Shown here: positions 29,442 through 39,963 of the stretch, piece after piece
Layout: every line of letters begins with the position of its first letter
Numbering within the stretch: the first letter of the stretch is position 1
Assembly: GCF_001429185.1 (NCBI RefSeq)
Contig: NZ_LMIW01000008.1
Span: 434,001 to 498,000 of the forward strand
DNA: 64,000 nucleotides
DNA from: Terrabacter sp. Root85
GTDB lineage: Bacteria > Actinomycetota > Actinomycetes > Actinomycetales > Dermatophilaceae
Direction of reading: 5' to 3'
The notes under the pieces: generated by a model
What the model saw: the letters and a program-made list of their open reading frames with translations, nothing else
The model's database searches: none
What the model was told of the DNA's origin: nothing
Translations under genes and position numbers: made by a program

Positions 29442-30839
29442 ATGGCTGATTTCGATGTCGTTGTGCTCGGTGCCGGTCCTGGTGGCTACGTCGCGGCGAT
29501 CCGCGCGTCCCAGCTCGGCAAGAAGGTCGCCGTCGTGGAGAAGCAGTACTGGGGCGGCGTCTGCCTCAACGTCGGCTGCATCCCGAGCAAGGCCCTGCTC
29601 AAGAACGCCGAGCTCGCGCACACACTGACCCATGACAGGGCGAAGTACGGCATCGAGGGCGACGCCACGATGAGCTTCGGCCCGACGCACGCCCGCAGCC
29701 GCAAGGTCTCGGAGGGCATCGTCAGGGGCGTCCACTTCCTCATGAAGAAGAACAAGATCGAGGAGATCGACGGCTGGGGCACCCTGACGTCGGCGTCCTC
29801 GATGGACGTCGCCCTCAACTCCGGCGAGAAGCGCTCGATCACGTTCGACAACCTCGTCCTCGCGACCGGATCGGTCACTCGCATGATCCCAGGCGTCGAG
29901 GTCAGCAAGAACGTCGTCACCTACGAGGAGCAGATCCTCGACCCCGAGCTGCCCGGCTCGATCATCATCGCCGGGTCCGGCGCCATCGGCGTCGAGTTCG
30001 CCTACGTCATGAAGAACTTCGGCGTCGACGTGACGATCGTCGAGTTCCTCGACCGCATGGTCCCCACCGAGGACGCCGACGTGTCGAAGGAGCTGCTCAA
30101 GCACTACAAGAAGCTCGGCGTGAAGGTCATGCTCGGCACCAAGGTCGAGTCCGTCGAGGACACCGGCTCCGGCGTCAGGGTCACGGTCAGCCCGGCGGCC
30201 GGCGGCGACCAGCAGGTCCTCGAGGCCGACCGCCTGCTGTCGGCCATCGGCTTCGCGCCGCGCACCGAGGGCTTCGGCCTCGAGGCCACGGGCGTGGAGC
30301 TCACCGAGCGCGGCGCCATCGCCATCGACGAGTACGGTCGCACCAACGTCCCCAACGTCTACGCGATCGGTGACGTGACGGCCAAGCTCATGCTCGCCCA
30401 CGTCGCCGAGGCCATGGGCATCGTCGCCGCCGAGACGATCGCCGGCGTCGAGACCATGGCCATCGACTTCGCCTTCATCCCGCGCGCGACCTTCTGCCAG
30501 CCGCAGATCGGCTCGATGGGTCTGTCGGAGGCGCAGGCCAAGGAGGCCGGCCACGACGTCAAGACGGCGACGTTCCCCTTCTCGGCCAACGGCAAGGCGA
30601 TGGGCCTCGGTGAGCCCGTCGGCTTCGTCAAGGTCATCGCCGACGCGGAGCACAACGAGATCCTCGGCGCGGCGATGATCGGTCCCGACGTCACCGAGCT
30701 GCTCCCGGTCCTCAACCTCGCGCAGACGTGGGACCTCACCGCCGACGAGGTGTCGCGCACAGTCTTCGCGCACCCGACGCTCGGCGAGGCCGTCAAGGAG
30801 GCCGTCCACGGCATCGCCGGCCACATGATCAACTTCTGA
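29442..30839 (+). CDS. lpd: Dihydrolipoyl dehydrogenase
   Basis: FAD flavoprotein (E3) of 2-oxoacid dehydrogenase complexes. 465 residues: the FAD-binding [14 protein letters not shown] at the start, redox-active disulfide C41-LNVG-C46, NAD-binding [12 protein letters not shown], and the C-terminal [16 protein letters not shown] with the catalytic His-Glu pair. E1 and E2 genes are not in the window. ATG 29442 is favoured by the TAGGCT-N6 promoter geometry. Confidence 0.95.
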   Translation: MADFDVVVLGAGPGGYVAAIRASQLGKKVAVVEKQYWGGVCLNVGCIPSKALLKNAELAHTLTHDRAKYGIEGDATMSFGPTHARSRKVSEGIVRGVHFLMKKNKIEEIDGWGTLTSASSMDVALNSGEKRSITFDNLVLATGSVTRMIPGVEVSKNVVTYEEQILDPELPGSIIIAGSGAIGVEFAYVMKNFGVDVTIVEFLDRMVPTEDADVSKELLKHYKKLGVKVMLGTKVESVEDTGSGVRVTVSPAAGGDQQVLEADRLLSAIGFAPRTEGFGLEATGVELTERGAIAIDEYGRTNVPNVYAIGDVTAKLMLAHVAEAMGIVAAETIAGVETMAIDFAFIPRATFCQPQIGSMGLSEAQAKEAGHDVKTATFPFSANGKAMGLGEPVGFVKVIADAEHNEILGAAMIGPDVTELLPVLNLAQTWDLTADEVSRTVFAHPTLGEAVKEAVHGIAGHMINF

Positions 30840-30862
30840 GCATCGTCCGGACAGGCGTGCGT

Positions 30863-31654
30863 ATGCCGTCCGGCCGGCTCGCGAGGGCACTCCCGTTCGT
30901 GGGGGGTGCCCTCGCGCTCTGTCTCGGGACGACCGCCTGCACGACGGATCCGACACAGGCGCAACGCGGCCCGACCGGCGCGTGGTTCGGCACCCCACCG
31001 GGGGTCCAGCAGGGCGACCCTGCGATGGGAACACCGACGCTCGGCGACGACATGACCGCCGTCCCGGAGGACTCGGCCTGCGCTGCCGGGACCGACCGCG
31101 GCGCCAGCCTGCCGGTACGGGCCGCCGACCTGTGGCCGGGAGCCTCCGTGACGGGCGGGCGAGCGACCGAGGTGCGGGCTCGCCCCGGCGAGCCCTGCCC
31201 CGCGGTGCCTGCGCCGGAACCCGACTGCGGCTCGCCGGTCTTCGCGTGGTCGAGCTCGACGAACGAGGAGCTGCTCGGGTGGACCGGTGCCGACCGCGTG
31301 CTGTCGGGTTTCGCCGGGGCCCGGGTGGCTGCATCCTCCGACGCCGGCAAGGGCTCGCTCTCGGTCGGCTACGTCAGTCTGCGCTTCCGCCAGGGTGACT
31401 CACGCCTCGCCGTGACCCGGGCGCACCTCGAGGACGCAATGCGCCGGTGCGGGGGCGGCAGGTCCGGCACGCTCGGCGGCGTCACCGGGTTCGTGGCGAG
31501 CCAGGAGAGCCTCGTCGGCGCCGATCCCGTGCGCACCCTGCTCGTCACGGAGCCGGACCGGGTTGTCTGGGTGGCCCTCGACGGGGGTGCGTGGTCGGCA
31601 ACGAGCACCGAGCGGGCGGTCCGCGTCACCCTCGAGCGGCTGCGGACGTCCTGA
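30863..31654 (+). CDS. Putative secreted lipoprotein of unknown function
   Basis: 263 residues. A basic start and hydrophobic stretch lead to a weak lipobox (GTTAC, cysteine 26). The rest is soluble, with cysteines in CAAGTDRG, EPCPAVP, PDCGS and RRCGGG that could form disulfides. No recognised domain. ATG 30863 is 23 nt after the lpd stop; GTG 30857 is an alternative. The ATG is itself part of a GTATGCC motif. Confidence 0.6.
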   Translation: MPSGRLARALPFVGGALALCLGTTACTTDPTQAQRGPTGAWFGTPPGVQQGDPAMGTPTLGDDMTAVPEDSACAAGTDRGASLPVRAADLWPGASVTGGRATEVRARPGEPCPAVPAPEPDCGSPVFAWSSSTNEELLGWTGADRVLSGFAGARVAASSDAGKGSLSVGYVSLRFRQGDSRLAVTRAHLEDAMRRCGGGRSGTLGGVTGFVASQESLVGADPVRTLLVTEPDRVVWVALDGGAWSATSTERAVRVTLERLRTS

Positions 31655-31770
31655 ACGCCCGCCGGACGGGTGGGTCGTGGGGCGCGGCCGGGGCGGACGG
31701 CATACGACCGTGGCCGCAGGGCACGCGACCCGGGCTGCACGGCATACGCCCGGTGCCAGCCGGGGATGCA

Positions 31771-31802
31771 AGACGCCCCCGCGGAAGTCCGCGGGGGCGT
31801 CT
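31771..31802. terminator. Bidirectional hairpin terminator
   Basis: AGACGCCCCCGCGGA (31771-31785) and TCCGCGGGGGCGTCT (31788-31802) are perfect 15-nt arms separated by two bases, so the closing pairs will open to a normal loop. It lies between the convergent lipoprotein and DUF6131 genes. Confidence 0.8.
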
Positions 31803-31826
31803 GGTTCCAGCTGGTGGTGCGACCGA

Positions 31827-31982
31827 TCAGTACCAGTGCTTCCGGCCACCGATGGCGCGACCCGACGCGCCGAGGATGAAGAGCACCGCGCCCACGACGA
31901 CAAGAATGATGCCGATCGTGGTCAGGATGCTGATCTTGGCGAAGATGCCAATGAGCAGCAGGATGAGTCCGAGAACGATCAT
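31827..31982 (-). CDS. DUF6131 small membrane protein
   Basis: 51 residues, MIVLGLILLLIG at the start, two hydrophobic stretches and a conserved basic end (GRAIGGRKHWY). This matches the short actinobacterial DUF6131 family of unknown function. A longer in-frame version to 32069 would add 29 residues lacking any family match; AAGGAG twelve nt upstream supports ATG 31982. Confidence 0.8.
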   Translation of the reverse strand: MIVLGLILLLIGIFAKISILTTIGIILVVVGAVLFILGASGRAIGGRKHWY

Positions 31983-32244
31983 GGTGTCGCTTGTCTCCTT
32001 CAAGAGGTTTTCCCCGAGCAATCTCTGTCGTACCCGCGGGCCGGGCCCACCCAACACGGGGACGGTCACGAAACGGTCACGCGCTCCGGAGGGTCGTGCG
32101 GCCCGCTCTCCGAGGCTCGATTAGGGCGGCAGGTACCCCGCTGTTACGCTTGGAGACGCCGTCGAACGGCCGCGGATTCGATAGCGCCCAGGTGGACATG
32201 CCCTGGAGCACCGCGCAACGAGATGAGAAGGAGTCGGTTCATCC

Positions 32245-32514
32245 ATGCCTTTGGACGCTGACGTGAAGAAGCAGATCATGACCGAGTACGCCACGGTCGA
32301 GGGCGACACCGGCTCTCCCGAGGTCCAGATCGCGATGCTGACGCAGCGCATCAAGGACCTGACCGAGCACGCTCGGGCCCACAAGCACGACCACCACAGC
32401 CGTCGTGGTCTCCTCCTGCTGGTCGGCCGCCGCAAGCGCATGCTGCGCTACCTCGAGGCGACCGACATCGAGCGCTACCGTTCGCTGATCAAGCGACTCG
32501 GCCTGCGTCGATGA
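32245..32514 (+). CDS. rpsO: 30S ribosomal protein S15
   Basis: 89 residues binding 16S rRNA helices 20-22. Family motifs [14 protein letters not shown] and [25 protein letters not shown] are complete. AGAAGGAG lies upstream of ATG 32245. It precedes pnp with a hairpin between, the conserved rpsO-pnp arrangement. Confidence 0.98.
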   Translation: MPLDADVKKQIMTEYATVEGDTGSPEVQIAMLTQRIKDLTEHARAHKHDHHSRRGLLLLVGRRKRMLRYLEATDIERYRSLIKRLGLRR

Positions 32515-32521
32515 GTTCGTG

Positions 32522-32562
32522 ACGAAAGGCGGTCACCGCGTCCTGCGGAGACCGCCTTTCGT
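32522..32562 (+). terminator. Hairpin between rpsO and pnp
   Basis: ACGAAAGGCGGTC (32522-32534) pairs with GACCGCCTTTCGT (32550-32562), 13 bp with a 15-nt loop. It starts 8 nt after the rpsO stop and may terminate part of the transcription or be an RNase processing site, as between rpsO and pnp in other bacteria. Confidence 0.75.
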
Positions 32563-32684
32563 CGTAGGTGCAGGCGGGCGACGCCCGTCGTCCGCCGCAC
32601 CAGGGCCAGCCGGCCCGAAGAAGGAAACCACGCACACAACGACGATGTGCGCGGGCACATGAGAAAAAGAAAGCGAGGGCCCAC

Positions 32685-34928
32685 ATGGAGGGTCCAGACA
32701 TCACCTTCGCCGAGGCCGTCATCGACAACGGCAGCTTCGGCACCCGCACGGTCCGGTTCGAGACCGGCCGCCTGGCCCGTCAGGCCGGCGGCGCCGTCAC
32801 GGCCTACCTCGACGACGACACGATGCTCCTGTCGACGACGTCGGCCGGCAAGCAGCCGAAGGACCAGTTCGACTTCTTCCCGCTGACCGTCGACGTCGAA
32901 GAGCGCATGTACGCCATCGGCAAGATCCCGGGCAGCTTCTTCCGTCGTGAGGGCCGTCCCTCGACCGAGGCCATCCTCACCTGCCGCCTCATCGACCGCC
33001 CGCTGCGCCCGACCTTCAAGAAGGGTCTGCGCAACGAGGTCCAGGTCGTCATCTCGGTGTTCTCGCTGAACCCCGACCACCAGTACGACGTGCTCGCCAT
33101 CAACGCGGCCAGCGCCTCGACGCAGATCTCCGGCCTCCCGTTCTCGGGTCCGATCGGTGGCGTGCGCGTCTCGCTCATCGACGGCCAGTGGGTCGCCTTC
33201 CCGAACTTCTCCGACATCGAGCGCTCGGTCTTCGACATGGTCGTCGCCGGTCGTGTCGTCGGTGACGACGTCGCCATCATGATGGTCGAGGCCGAGTCCA
33301 CCGAGTCGACGTGGGACCTCGTCAAGAACCAGGGCAAGCAGGCGCCGACCGAGGAGGTCGTGGCCGAGGGCCTCGAGGCCTCCAAGAAGTTCATCAAGGT
33401 CCTGTGCGACGCCCAGGCCGAGCTCGCTGCCGCGGCCGCCAAGCCGGTCCAGGACTTCCCGATCTTCCTCGACTACGAGGACGACGTGTACGCCGCCGTC
33501 GAGTCCGCCATCGAGGCCGACACGACCGCTGCCCTCACCATCGCGGGCAAGCAGGAGCGCGAGGAGCGCCTCGACGAGATCAAGGCCGCCGTCAAGGCGC
33601 AGCTCGCCGAGCAGTTCGAGGGGCGTGACAAGGAGGTCTCGGCCGCCTTCCGCTCCGTGCAGAAGAAGCTCATCCGCCAGCGCATCCTGCGCGACAAGGT
33701 CCGCATCGACGGCCGTGGCCTCGCCGACATCCGCGCTCTGGGCGCCGAGGTCGAGGTCCTGCCGCGCGTGCACGGCTCGGCGATCTTCGAGCGTGGCGAG
33801 ACCCAGATCATGGGTGTCACGACGCTCAACATGCTCAAGATGGAACAGATGGTCGACACCCTGTCGCCCGTCACGCGCCGTCGCTACATGCACAACTACA
33901 ACTTCCCGCCCTACAGCACCGGTGAGACCGGCCGCGTCGGTTCGCCGAAGCGCCGCGAGATCGGTCACGGCGCCCTGGCCGAGCGTGCGCTCATGCCGGT
34001 CCTGCCGACCCGCGAGGAGTTCCCGTACGCCATCCGCCAGGTCTCCGAGGCGCTGAGCTCCAACGGCTCGACCTCGATGGGCTCGGTCTGTGCCTCGACC
34101 CTGTCGCTGCTCAACGCCGGTGTGCCGCTGCGCGCCCCGGTCGCCGGCATCGCGATGGGCCTCGTGTCCGACACCGTCGACGGTGAGACGCAGTACGCCG
34201 CGCTCACCGACATCCTCGGTGCCGAGGACGCCTTCGGCGACATGGACTTCAAGGTCGCCGGCACCAAGGAGTTCGTCACGGCCATCCAGCTCGACACGAA
34301 GCTCGACGGCATCCCCGCGTCGGTCCTCGCCGGCGCGCTGACCCAGGCCCGCGACGCGCGTCTGCACATCCTCGACGTCATGGCCGAGGCCATCGACGTG
34401 CCCGACGAGATGAGCCCGTACGCCCCGCGCATCATCACGGTGAAGGTCCCCGTCGACAAGATCGGTGAGGTCATCGGCCCGAAGGGCAAGATGATCAACC
34501 AGATCCAGGACGACACGGGCGCCGACATCTCGATCGAGGACGACGGCACCGTGTTCATCGGTGCGGTCGACGGCCCCTCGGCCGAGGCGGCTCGCGCGGC
34601 GGTCAACGCCATCGCGAACCCGCAGATGCCCGAGGTCGGCGAGCGCTTCCTCGGCACCGTCGTCAAGACGACGACGTTCGGCGCGTTCGTCTCGCTGCTG
34701 CCCGGCAAGGACGGCCTGCTGCACATCTCCGAGGTGCGCAAGCTCGTCGGCGGCAAGCGGATCGACAGCGTCGACGACGTCGTCAAGGTCGGCCAGAAGG
34801 TCCAGGTCGAGCTCAAGGAGATCGACCCGCGCGGCAAGCTCAGCCTCGCTGCGGTCCTCGCCGAGGGCGACAACGGTGACTCGGCCGCCGAGGCCGACGC
34901 GCCGGCCACGGAGTCCGCTGACGCCTGA
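32685..34928 (+). CDS. pnp: Polyribonucleotide nucleotidyltransferase (PNPase)
   Basis: Phosphorolytic 3'-5' exoribonuclease. 747 residues: two RNase PH-like domains (the first from [12 protein letters not shown], the second from [21 protein letters not shown]), a KH domain ([18 protein letters not shown]) and an S1 domain ([20 protein letters not shown]), then an acidic tail. ATG 32685 has GAGGG upstream and gives the family start [13 protein letters not shown]; longer in-frame starts add only low-complexity sequence. Confidence 0.97.
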   Translation: MEGPDITFAEAVIDNGSFGTRTVRFETGRLARQAGGAVTAYLDDDTMLLSTTSAGKQPKDQFDFFPLTVDVEERMYAIGKIPGSFFRREGRPSTEAILTCRLIDRPLRPTFKKGLRNEVQVVISVFSLNPDHQYDVLAINAASASTQISGLPFSGPIGGVRVSLIDGQWVAFPNFSDIERSVFDMVVAGRVVGDDVAIMMVEAESTESTWDLVKNQGKQAPTEEVVAEGLEASKKFIKVLCDAQAELAAAAAKPVQDFPIFLDYEDDVYAAVESAIEADTTAALTIAGKQEREERLDEIKAAVKAQLAEQFEGRDKEVSAAFRSVQKKLIRQRILRDKVRIDGRGLADIRALGAEVEVLPRVHGSAIFERGETQIMGVTTLNMLKMEQMVDTLSPVTRRRYMHNYNFPPYSTGETGRVGSPKRREIGHGALAERALMPVLPTREEFPYAIRQVSEALSSNGSTSMGSVCASTLSLLNAGVPLRAPVAGIAMGLVSDTVDGETQYAALTDILGAEDAFGDMDFKVAGTKEFVTAIQLDTKLDGIPASVLAGALTQARDARLHILDVMAEAIDVPDEMSPYAPRIITVKVPVDKIGEVIGPKGKMINQIQDDTGADISIEDDGTVFIGAVDGPSAEAARAAVNAIANPQMPEVGERFLGTVVKTTTFGAFVSLLPGKDGLLHISEVRKLVGGKRIDSVDDVVKVGQKVQVELKEIDPRGKLSLAAVLAEGDNGDSAAEADAPATESADA

Positions 34929-34958
34929 CCGAACCGGTCGACCGTTCCTGGTCACGAA

Positions 34959-34992
34959 GCGGCCCGTCACCCCTCAGGGGGTGGCGGGCCGC
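34959..34992 (+). terminator. Hairpin terminator after pnp
   Basis: GCGGCCCGTCACCCC (34959-34973) and the facing GGGGTGGCGGGCCGC (34978-34992) form a 15-bp stem with one G-U, 31 nt after the stop. Confidence 0.8.
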
Positions 34993-35091
34993 TCCGTCGT
35001 CTCGGCGACGGGTCGAGCAACAGGATGCAGGCGCCGGTCGGGTCAAGAGCCCCGGTCCGGAGCGCAGCGTCCTGTCGGTTGACCCGTCGGG

Positions 35092-36687
35092 TCAGAAGAT
35101 CGCGTTGACGATGTTCCAGCCGGTGCTGACGAGCACACGCGGGCTCCAGCCACCCGCGGCGGTCCGCGGGTAGAGCCACAGCCGCCCGCTCGTGTCGCGG
35201 GCCAGCACGTCAGGCACACGGTCGCCGTTCAGGTCGCCGGGGCTCATGATCGCCGTCATGCCGTTCCAGCCCGTGCCGACCCGCACGCGGGTGCCCAGCG
35301 TGCCGGCGCCGGCCCCGGGCACGAGCCAGAGGATGCCGGTCGACGGCTCCCGGGCCAGGAGGTCGGGTCGGCCGTCTCCGGTGAGGTCACCCGGACCGAC
35401 GAGGACGTTGTAGCGGTTCCAGCCGGTGCCGAGGCTCGACCGGGCCTTCCAGCCGCTGCTACCGGTGCCGGGGTAGAGGTAGAGCTCGCCGGTCGTGGCC
35501 CGCCGGGCCACGATGTCCATCCGGCCGTCGCCGGTGAGGTCACCGACCCCGACGATGGCGTTCATCACCTGCCAGCCGGTCCCGACGCGCACGCGGGGGA
35601 GACGCCAACCGCCCGACCCGTTGCCCTTGTACGTCCAGAGGTCGCCGGTCGACGTCTCCCGGGCGAGCACGTCCTGCGCGCCGTCCCCGCTGAGGTCGCC
35701 CGGGGTCTCCAGCGCGGACATGCCACCCCAGCCGGTGCCGACCTGGGCGCCGAGGCCCAGGCTCCCCGTGCCCGTGCCGGCGTAGAGCTTGAGAGCCGCG
35801 GTCGCGGTCCAGCGCGCCAGCACGTCGTTGTTCCAGTCGCCGTTGAAGTCACCGGTGCCACCCGACAGCGACGCCGGCGCCACGGGAAGGCGCGTGAAGG
35901 CATACGGGTCGCACGTGCGGTCGTAGTCCCACGTGGCGTCCCACCACTGGGCGAGGTAGACCTTGCCGCCCGAGAAGCTCGGCTGGGTGCACCGCTCGAG
36001 CGCCTCGGTCGGGTGGTCGAGGGTGCCGGCCGTCGCCCACACGGGGACGCCGGGCAGCCACCACGAGCCCGTGATCGACTGCCACCCCGAGGCGTTGGAG
36101 TAGACGCCGTAGGAGAAGCCCGCGGCCCGCAGACCACGCATGATGCCCTCGACGACGTAGCGGTTGTCGAGGCGCTGCACGGTGGTCGACGTGGGCCAGG
36201 GCTGGGCGGCCCTCGGCTCGACGTCGACCCAGACCATCCGCGGTGCCCAGCCGGGCACGTCGCGCACGGTCGCGACGGCATACGTCGCCTCGGCGTAGCC
36301 GACGTTGCTGAGGCGCCCGGCGCGCGTCGAGGACGACCACGGGCCGCTGCCGCCGTAGGTCATCAGCTGCGCGGCCGTCGGGAAGCCCGCCATGGTGTAT
36401 GCGTGGGTCGGCTTCGCGTGGTCCCTTGCCCAGGCGGCTTGCGTTGCGACGCAAGGGTTCTCCGTGAACGGCAGGCCGTTCGTCAGGCCGATGACGAGGA
36501 ACTGCGTGGACGCCGGCGGGAACGTCGAGGGGCACTGCGGCCACGAGATGTCGTGCCCGAGGAGGACCGCTGCCTGGGCGCTGGGCGCGACGAGGAGACC
36601 GATGATGAGCCCGATGGCCGCGAGAGGGGCCAGGGCCAGGCGACGGAGCCGGCCCACGACGGTGCTGCTGCGCGGACGGACGGACAT
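35092..36687 (-). CDS. Secreted GH25-like domain protein with FG-GAP/VCBS repeats
   Basis: 531 residues. A signal peptide (basic start, hydrophobic 18-38, cleavage near SAQA-AV at about 40) is followed by a domain with GHDISWPQCP at its start and MVWVDVEPR in the middle, resembling glycoside hydrolase family 25-like (lysozyme) barrels, where D-x-E carries catalysis. Five FG-GAP/VCBS repeats of about 45 residues complete the protein, each with GDxxGDGxxDxLAR, the calcium-binding DxDxDG-like loop. Cell-wall binding or lysis is plausible but unproven. ATG 36687 has AGGAAG upstream. Confidence 0.78.
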   Translation of the reverse strand: MSVRPRSSTVVGRLRRLALAPLAAIGLIIGLLVAPSAQAAVLLGHDISWPQCPSTFPPASTQFLVIGLTNGLPFTENPCVATQAAWARDHAKPTHAYTMAGFPTAAQLMTYGGSGPWSSSTRAGRLSNVGYAEATYAVATVRDVPGWAPRMVWVDVEPRAAQPWPTSTTVQRLDNRYVVEGIMRGLRAAGFSYGVYSNASGWQSITGSWWLPGVPVWATAGTLDHPTEALERCTQPSFSGGKVYLAQWWDATWDYDRTCDPYAFTRLPVAPASLSGGTGDFNGDWNNDVLARWTATAALKLYAGTGTGSLGLGAQVGTGWGGMSALETPGDLSGDGAQDVLARETSTGDLWTYKGNGSGGWRLPRVRVGTGWQVMNAIVGVGDLTGDGRMDIVARRATTGELYLYPGTGSSGWKARSSLGTGWNRYNVLVGPGDLTGDGRPDLLAREPSTGILWLVPGAGAGTLGTRVRVGTGWNGMTAIMSPGDLNGDRVPDVLARDTSGRLWLYPRTAAGGWSPRVLVSTGWNIVNAIF

Positions 36688-36801
36688 GCGACCACTTCCT
36701 CGATCCCTTCCAGTGTGCGCCGCACAGCCGACTCCCAGCACGGCTTCGTGACGCACGAGTCCGTATGCCGTGTGCCGCGTCGCGCGCCTCCGTGGGCTCG
36801 T

Positions 36802-36807
36802 TAGGCT
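36802..36807 (+). promoter_or_regulatory. -10 element of a leaderless-type dapB promoter
   Basis: TAGGCT, then 6 nt (GGCCGC), then GTG 36814. Confidence 0.5.
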
Positions 36808-36813
36808 GGCCGC

Positions 36814-37602
36814 GTGAGCGACACGACAGGCCAGCCGTCCCGCGACAGCAAGGTCGCCGTCATCGGTGCGAGCGGCCGGATGGGGTCGGAGGCGGTGCGT
36901 GCCGTCGAGGGCGCCGCCGGTCTGACCCTCGTCGGTGCCTACGGCTCGGGCGACGACCTCGGTGACCTCGGTGGGGCCGAGGTCGCCATCGAGCTGACCG
37001 TCCCCGCGGCCTCACCCGCCAACGTCGCCCACTGCGTCGAGCGCGGGGTCCACGTCGTCGTCGGCACGACCGGCTGGGACGACGCACGTCTCGAGGCGCT
37101 CCGCGGCCAGCTCGCCGACGCACCCCCGGCCTCGTCGGGTGCCGGGGTCGGCGTCCTCATCGCGCCGAACTTCGCCATCGGCGCGCTGCTCATGATGTCG
37201 TTCTCCGCCAAGGCTGCTCCCTTCTTCGAGTCCGTCGAGGTCATCGAGCTGCACCACCCGGCGAAGGTCGATGCGCCGTCCGGCACCGCCGCGCGCACCG
37301 CGGTGATGATCGGTCGGGCGCGGTCCGATGCCGGCTGCTCGCCGGTGCCCGACGCGACGACCCACGACCCCGACGGTGCCCGCGGCGCCCGGGTGGACGG
37401 CATACCCGTGCACTCCGTGCGGCTGCGCGGTCTCACGGCGCACCAGGAGGTGCTGCTCGGAAACGCGGGGGAGATGCTGACGCTGCGACACGACTCCTTC
37501 GACCGCGGCAGCTTCATGCCGGGTGTCATCGCAGCGGTGCGCGCGGTCGCCGACCACCCCGGCCTGACGGTCGGGCTCGAGCACTACCTCGGTCTCGACT
37601 GA
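36814..37602 (+). CDS. dapB: 4-hydroxy-tetrahydrodipicolinate reductase DapB
   Basis: NAD(P)H-dependent step of lysine/diaminopimelate synthesis. 262 residues with the nucleotide-binding [11 protein letters not shown] (about 14-24), the family signature [15 protein letters not shown] with catalytic His and Lys, and the end [13 protein letters not shown]. The dapA gene is at 47.5 kb, unlinked. GTG start follows the TAGGCT box by 6 nt. Confidence 0.96.
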   Translation: MSDTTGQPSRDSKVAVIGASGRMGSEAVRAVEGAAGLTLVGAYGSGDDLGDLGGAEVAIELTVPAASPANVAHCVERGVHVVVGTTGWDDARLEALRGQLADAPPASSGAGVGVLIAPNFAIGALLMMSFSAKAAPFFESVEVIELHHPAKVDAPSGTAARTAVMIGRARSDAGCSPVPDATTHDPDGARGARVDGIPVHSVRLRGLTAHQEVLLGNAGEMLTLRHDSFDRGSFMPGVIAAVRAVADHPGLTVGLEHYLGLD

Positions 37603-37628
37603 GCCGCCGCGCAGCCGACGAGACCGAC

Positions 37629-38492
37629 GTGGCCATCCCCAAGGTCGTCCTCTTCTACGCGTTCCGGCCGCTCGTCGACCCCGACGCGCTCCGACTCTGG
37701 CAGCGTGACCTCTGCGAGGGACTCGGCCTGCGCGGGCGGATCCTGCTCTCGCGCCACGGGATCAACGCGACGGTGGGTGGCGATGTCTCCGTGCTCAAGA
37801 CGTACGTCCGCAAGACGAGGGAGTATGCGCCCTTCCATGACGTCGACGTCCGGTGGAGCGACGGCACCGGGCTCGACGCCGAGGGCCGCAGCCTCGACTT
37901 CCCGCGGCTCGTCGTCAAGGCGCGCGAGGAGATCGTGTCGTTCGGCGTGCCCGACGAGGTCGTCGTCGACGAGCAGGGCATCGTCGGGGGAGGCACTCGG
38001 CTGCGCCCGGCCGAGCTCGACGCCCTCGTGGCCGAGCGCGGCGACGACGTCGTGCTCTTCGACGGGCGCAACGCCGTGGAGGCAGAGGTGGGGCGCTTCC
38101 GTGGAGCCGTCGTGCCCGGCATCCGCCACACGAGCGACTTCGTGCGCGAGCTCGACGCCGGCCGGTGGGACGAGCTCAAGGGTCGCCCCGTCGTCACCTA
38201 CTGCACGGGCGGCATCCGCTGCGAGGTGCTGACCAGCCTCATGCGCTCGCGGGGCTTCGAGGAGGTCTACCAGCTCGACGGCGGGATCGTGCGCTACGGC
38301 GAGGAGCGGGGTGACCGCGGCCTCTGGGAGGGCCACCTCTACGTCTTCGACGAGCGGATGAGCGTCGGGTTCAGCGACGAGGCCGTCCACCTCGCCGCGT
38401 GCCACGTCTGCGGGACGCCGACGAGCCGGATGCACAACCGCGAGGACCTGCCGGGTCGTCCGCTCCAGCCGGTCTGCGACGCCCACGCCTGA
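37629..38492 (+). CDS. trhO: tRNA uridine(34) hydroxylase TrhO (rhodanese family)
   Basis: Oxygen-dependent 5-hydroxylation of U34 in tRNA is known for the YceA/TrhO family. 287 residues: an acylphosphatase-like N-terminal domain with [16 protein letters not shown], a rhodanese domain with the reactive cysteine C192 in [10 protein letters not shown], and a cysteine-containing tail ([11 protein letters not shown]). GTG 37629 is 26 nt after dapB and may be co-transcribed with it. Confidence 0.92.
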   Translation: MAIPKVVLFYAFRPLVDPDALRLWQRDLCEGLGLRGRILLSRHGINATVGGDVSVLKTYVRKTREYAPFHDVDVRWSDGTGLDAEGRSLDFPRLVVKAREEIVSFGVPDEVVVDEQGIVGGGTRLRPAELDALVAERGDDVVLFDGRNAVEAEVGRFRGAVVPGIRHTSDFVRELDAGRWDELKGRPVVTYCTGGIRCEVLTSLMRSRGFEEVYQLDGGIVRYGEERGDRGLWEGHLYVFDERMSVGFSDEAVHLAACHVCGTPTSRMHNREDLPGRPLQPVCDAHA

Positions 38493-38563
38493 GCGTCCTG
38501 CGGGACATGGCAACCCGGCCGGTCCCGGCACCGCCGTGCGGGGGTGCTGCGCCCGGCCTCGGA

Positions 38564-38959
38564 TCAGGCGTTCTGATGGCCCGTGCCGTCAGTGCCGAGG
38601 TCGGCCTCGGCGACCAGGTCCGAGGGTGCTCGCATGCGCCACGCGTCCGTCACGAGCTCGTCGAGCCGGTCGGTGTCCACGCGCTCGAGCCGGACCATGA
38701 CGAGCGGAGAGCCGTCGTAGGCGGGCGTCGTGAAGAAGAGGTCCGGCTCGCCGAGGACCAGGGCCTGCTTCTCGGCCTCGTCGCCGACGTAGAGCACGGC
38801 GACGTCGGTGCGGATGACGCGCCGCTGTCCGGGGACGCGCTCGGGATAGGACCAGACGAAGCCGTGGCCGCCCACCCGGAAGTCGAAGCCCGCGCTGGCG
38901 ATCTCCTCGACGCCGGGCAGCGCGAGGGCCAGTCGTCGCACGTCGTCCGCGTCGGCCAC
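38564..38959 (-). CDS. MmcQ/YjbR family protein
   Basis: 131 residues matching YjbR-like proteins: DVRRLALALPGVEE at the start, GFVWSYPER, and LVLGEPDLFFTTPAYDGSPLVMVRL. The fold is CyaY-like and family members are often annotated as DNA-binding, on weak evidence. Last gene of the GNAT-azlC-azlD set, 3 nt after azlD. Confidence 0.85.
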   Translation of the reverse strand: MADADDVRRLALALPGVEEIASAGFDFRVGGHGFVWSYPERVPGQRRVIRTDVAVLYVGDEAEKQALVLGEPDLFFTTPAYDGSPLVMVRLERVDTDRLDELVTDAWRMRAPSDLVAEADLGTDGTGHQNA

Positions 38960-38962
38960 GGG

Positions 38963-39277
38963 TCAGGCCCAGCCGACGGCGCGCAGGAGGGCGGCGGTGG
39001 CGGCGCCGAGCACGACGACGACGATGAACGGCGCGCGCAGCAGGAGCGCGACGACGGCGACCCCGACGGCGGCGGCCCTGGCGTCGAGGACGAACGACCC
39101 GTCGGAACGGGTGAACGCCTGCGTCGCGACGAGGGCGGCGAGCAGCGCGATCGGCAGGGCGGCCGTGATGCGGCGGACCCGTGGCGCGTCGAGCAGGTGC
39201 GCGGGCACGAGGTGCCCGGCGAGCTTGAGCCCGAAGGCGATCGCGGCCGAGACGAGGACGGCGGTCCAGAGGCTCAC
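38963..39277 (-). CDS. azlD: AzlD-family branched-chain amino acid exporter subunit
   Basis: 104 residues with three to four membrane helices and the AzlD pattern RRITAALPIALLAALVATQAF. The GTG at 39277 overlaps the azlC stop, giving the normal AzlC-AzlD two-subunit exporter. Confidence 0.88.
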   Translation of the reverse strand: MSLWTAVLVSAAIAFGLKLAGHLVPAHLLDAPRVRRITAALPIALLAALVATQAFTRSDGSFVLDARAAAVGVAVVALLLRAPFIVVVVLGAATAALLRAVGWA

Positions 39278-39963
39278 GCCTGCTCCCTCCTCGGGGTGCG
39301 CCACGCGAGCAGCGAGGCCGCGGCTGCCGCCACGACGGGTATGCCGGGTGGCATGGTCGGCGACAGCAGCACCGCAACGACGGCGCCGACGACGGCGACG
39401 GCCACCGCGTCGCGGTCCCGCAGCCGCGGCCAGAGCAGGGCGGTGAACGCGGCGCACGCCGCGGCGTCGAGGCCGTACGTGCGCGGGTCGCCGACGTGAC
39501 CGCCGACGAGGGCCCCGGCGAGGGTGCTGAGGTTCCAGAGGGCGAAGACCGTGAGGCCGGTGAGCCAGAAGCCCAGCCGCGACGTGCGCTCGTCGTCCTG
39601 CGCCACGGCGACCGCGGTCGACTCGTCGATGGTCAGGTGGGCGGCCGCGACCCGGCGGGTGCCACGGACACCGAGCACGTGCGTCAGCTCGAGGGCGTAG
39701 AGGCCGTTGCGGACGCCGAGCATCGACGAGGCAGCAATCGCCGCGGGTGCGGCGTGGAGACCGTTCGCGATGATGCCGACGAAGGCGAACTGTGAGCCGC
39801 CGGTGAACATCAGCAGGGAGAGCGCCATCGCCTGCCAAATGTCGAGGCCGGCCGCGACGGCGAGGGCGCCGAAGCTGATGCCGTAGGCGCCGGTGGCGAC
39901 CCCGACCGACAGGCTCTGGCGCACGACGTCCCGTCGTGGGCCCGGGTCGGCCGTCGCGGTCAC
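39274..39963 (-). CDS. azlC: AzlC-family branched-chain amino acid exporter subunit
   Basis: 229 residues with about six membrane helices. The motif MLFTGGSQFAFVG (here LLMFTGGSQFAFVGII) and MLGVRNGLYAL are AzlC signatures. It exports branched-chain amino acids or analogues with AzlD. GTG 39963 overlaps the GNAT stop. Confidence 0.9.
   Translation of the reverse strand: MTATADPGPRRDVVRQSLSVGVATGAYGISFGALAVAAGLDIWQAMALSLLMFTGGSQFAFVGIIANGLHAAPAAIAASSMLGVRNGLYALELTHVLGVRGTRRVAAAHLTIDESTAVAVAQDDERTSRLGFWLTGLTVFALWNLSTLAGALVGGHVGDPRTYGLDAAACAAFTALLWPRLRDRDAVAVAVVGAVVAVLLSPTMPPGIPVVAAAAASLLAWRTPRREQA

Noticed and set aside
27270-31334. A 1354-codon minus-strand open frame across lpd and the lipoprotein gene
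   Set aside because: The symporter starts at 28967; the upstream part is antisense shadow of lpd with biased composition.
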